A DNA stretch of 7,334 nucleotides from an uncultured Eubacteriales bacterium (GTDB lineage Bacteria > Bacillota > Clostridia > Oscillospirales > Oscillospiraceae), in assembly GCA_900321335.1 (NCBI GenBank), contig ONVR01000123.1, forward strand, positions 1 to 7,334. Direction: 5' to 3'. The position numbers were made by a program, and so were the translations under genes. The first letter of the stretch is position 1. Each line of letters begins with the position of its first letter. This document shows, piece by piece, positions 6,045 through 7,334 of the stretch. The notes under the pieces are model-generated. The model was not told the origin of the DNA. It searched no databases and worked only from the letters and a program-made list of their open reading frames with translations.

Positions 6045-6596
6045 TTACGGGCGGAACTGCAGGTCCGCCGGGGGACCGTTCCGCCAGAGACGGTAAGAGT
6101 TGACGGTCACCGGCTCCGGCTTTGCCGGGGACAAGGCCTGTTGATAGCTGCCCACAAAGGTAAAGCCGCACTTTTCGATGACCCGGTTGCTGCCCGTGTT
6201 TTCTGCCACCGCCTCGATCACCAGGGTGTCGTGCCCGTCGGCGAGCAGCCGGTCCCGGAAGGCGGCCAGAGCCTCCGTCATATACCCGTTGTTCCAGTAG
6301 GCACGGCCGGAGGCGTAGCCGATAACGGGATTGCCGTGGTGATAGCCCACCACGTCGATGGTGCCGATCAGAGCGCCCGTGGCTTTCAGCTCCAGACCGT
6401 AGCGGTAGCAGTCGGGCTTTTCGTATTCCTGCAGCCAGACCGCCACGATTTTCCCGGTATCCGCCACGCTTGCGTGGGGCTCCCAGGTGAGAAACCGGGT
6501 CACCGCCGGGTCACTGGCCCAGCAGTCGTAAATTTGTTGGGCGTCCTCTGCCCGGATGGGCCGGAGCAGCAGACGCTTCGTTTCGATTGGATCCAT
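6045..6596 (-). CDS. GNAT family N-acetyltransferase, RimJ/RimL-like (183 aa)
   Basis: An acetyl-CoA-dependent acetyltransferase of the Acetyltransf_3 type, related to RimJ/RimL ribosomal-protein N-terminal acetyltransferases but also to many enzymes modifying small molecules. It opens with the classic IETKRLLLRPIRAEDA (4-19), has GTIDVVGYHHGNPVIGY (78-94), WNNGYMTEAL (101-110) in the cofactor-binding region, and AENTGSNRVIEKCGF (131-145), the usual Asn/Ser pair and final helix-strand. The start has AAGGAGA a few bases upstream. It follows the aldolase gene by 32 bases and precedes the GyrI-like gene by 18, so it is likely part of the same transcript. It is not closely similar to the second GNAT protein at 4548-5066, so the pair is not a recent duplication. 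The acceptor is unknown. Confidence 0.9.
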   Translation of the reverse strand: MDPIETKRLLLRPIRAEDAQQIYDCWASDPAVTRFLTWEPHASVADTGKIVAVWLQEYEKPDCYRYGLELKATGALIGTIDVVGYHHGNPVIGYASGRAYWNNGYMTEALAAFRDRLLADGHDTLVIEAVAENTGSNRVIEKCGFTFVGSYQQALSPAKPEPVTVNSYRLWRNGPPADLQFRP

Positions 6597-6628
6597 ATGT
6601 TCTCCTTGCGTAATGCGCCGGTTGGCGG

Positions 6629-7334
6629 TCAGCTGCGTATGTCCTTGACCATCTTTTTATATACCTGCAGGAACATCGCCGAATCTATGTTATTTGCCAC
6701 GGCATCAAAGCCACGGCTGATACAGGCTTTCGCCTCCGCGGCGCTGCTGGTGAAGATCATACACAGCTTGCCCGCGTTTTTGCATGCGGTCAGTATCCGG
6801 TCTATGGCCTGCCGGAACACGGGGGCGTCAAATTGCCCCGGAATGCCCATACTGATGGACAGATCAAAGGGGCCGATAAAGATGCCGTCAATGCCGTCGA
6901 TGGCCGCAATGGCCTCGATGTCTGCAAGCGCCTCCCGCGTCTCGCACTGGGGCAGGAGAAGAACCTTCTCGTTGCTGCTTTGCATATAGTCCTCAAGGGT
7001 GCCCGTTGCCCACGGTTCGTTTCCGAAGCCGCTGCCACGGGCTTTTATGAAGCCTCTGTTTCCGAGGGGGGCGTATTTGCATAGATCCACCGCTTTTTTG
7101 AAGTCGTCGATCTTCGAAAGACAGGGAATAATAATACCCTCCGCGCCGCTGTCTGCGGCCCGCTGTATCTCTTTGTGCGTCACGTCTGCGACCCTTACCA
7201 AGGGCGACAGACCTTTGGCGTCCGCCGCCCGGATCAAGTCGCCGACGGGCATGGTGTCGTAGGGGCCGTGTTCGGTATCGATGACCACAAAATCCAACCC
7301 CGTATAACCCATGATCTCAACGATGGACGGCGTC
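6629..7334 (-). CDS. HpcH/HpaI-family class II (metal-dependent) 2-oxo-acid aldolase, 5' end outside window
   Basis: These enzymes reversibly cleave 4-hydroxy-2-oxo acids to pyruvate and an aldehyde using a divalent metal. The frame stays open to the window edge, with TPSIVEIMGYTGLDFVVIDT across the in-frame ATG at 7312. That ATG is therefore internal, and roughly 20 N-terminal residues are missing from a family of about 250-260. In visible numbering (234 residues), His22 in DTEHGPYD is the catalytic-type His, and Arg47 in PLVRVAD is a candidate pyruvate-carboxylate ligand. Glu131 in PQCETREAL and Asp157 in GPFDLS are the metal ligands, and KYAPLGNRG (86-94) is the family loop. The gene looks less GC-rich than its neighbours, with more AT-ending codons. 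Substrate (hydroxy-oxo-heptanedioate, glucarate-derived or another) cannot be assigned. It is the first visible gene of the minus-strand run. Confidence 0.9.
   Translation of the reverse strand, partial: TPSIVEIMGYTGLDFVVIDTEHGPYDTMPVGDLIRAADAKGLSPLVRVADVTHKEIQRAADSGAEGIIIPCLSKIDDFKKAVDLCKYAPLGNRGFIKARGSGFGNEPWATGTLEDYMQSSNEKVLLLPQCETREALADIEAIAAIDGIDGIFIGPFDLSISMGIPGQFDAPVFRQAIDRILTACKNAGKLCMIFTSSAAEAKACISRGFDAVANNIDSAMFLQVYKKMVKDIRS

Noticed and set aside
5236..6578. Near-identical short stretch (GGCCGGAGCAG then A or C, then AGACG) at about 5238 and 6560
   Set aside because: Both encode a Leu-Leu-Leu-Arg-Pro run in unrelated proteins with shared codon preference; no longer repeat surrounds them.
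4653..6989. A 778-codon open frame on the plus strand, antisense to the right-hand block
   Set aside because: It runs opposite five genes with clear family motifs, has no family resemblance and no good ribosome-binding site, and is explained by GC-rich third positions that remove stops on the other strand.
660..7334. Joining the HpcH/HpaI aldolase to the MtnA route as its aldolase step
   Set aside because: Known MTA and 5-deoxyribose shunts use fuculose-phosphate-type class II aldolases acting on ribulose-1-phosphate-like substrates; HpcH/HpaI enzymes cleave 4-hydroxy-2-oxo acids, and the gene is on the other strand more than 4 kb away.

Overview
The window reads as a GC-rich, low-repeat chromosomal segment from a Gram-positive anaerobe, most likely a clostridial (Oscillospiraceae/Lachnospiraceae-like) gut bacterium. 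This is inferred from strong AGGAGG-type ribosome-binding sites, short intergenic gaps, the protein families present and a lipoprotein signal; no rRNA or other taxonomic marker is in view. There are ten protein genes, two of them cut by the window ends. I see no tRNA, rRNA, CRISPR array, insertion sequence or phage gene.

Left block (1-2487, plus strand): the 3' part of a Sir2-type NAD-dependent protein deacylase, then an MtnA-family methylthioribose-1-phosphate isomerase, then a DeoD-type purine nucleoside phosphorylase. The spacings are 35 and 19 bases, so they are probably co-transcribed. The last two genes make a plausible short route: phosphorolysis of a 5'-modified nucleoside (5'-methylthioadenosine or 5'-deoxyadenosine), then isomerisation of the resulting sugar-1-phosphate. 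The phosphorylase keeps the catalytic residues of E. coli PNP, but the His that contacts the ribose 5'-OH is replaced by Cys, which fits a 5'-modified substrate. A strong hairpin terminator at 2524-2558 closes the block and probably serves both strands.

Middle block (2569-3756, minus strand): a lipoprotein of unknown function with one InlB B-repeat-like module. It has its own promoter with both consensus hexamers (TTGACA, 18 bases, TATAAT) and a leader of about 120 bases.

Right block (3774-7334, minus strand): read 5' to 3' it holds an HpcH/HpaI-family aldolase (5' end outside the window), a RimJ/RimL-like GNAT acetyltransferase, a GyrI-like small-molecule-binding protein, a TfoX N-terminal-domain protein, a second GNAT acetyltransferase and a three-helix membrane protein of the YdcF/SanA (DUF218) family. 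Gaps are 3 to 39 bases, suggesting one polycistronic unit. I found no convincing internal promoter or terminator in it. The GNAT, GyrI-like, TfoX_N, GNAT run looks like an accessory set for handling small molecules, but no substrate can be read from sequence.

The most interesting leads are the nucleoside salvage pair with its altered 5'-binding residue and the uncharacterised lipoprotein. Nothing here is clearly a new type of system.
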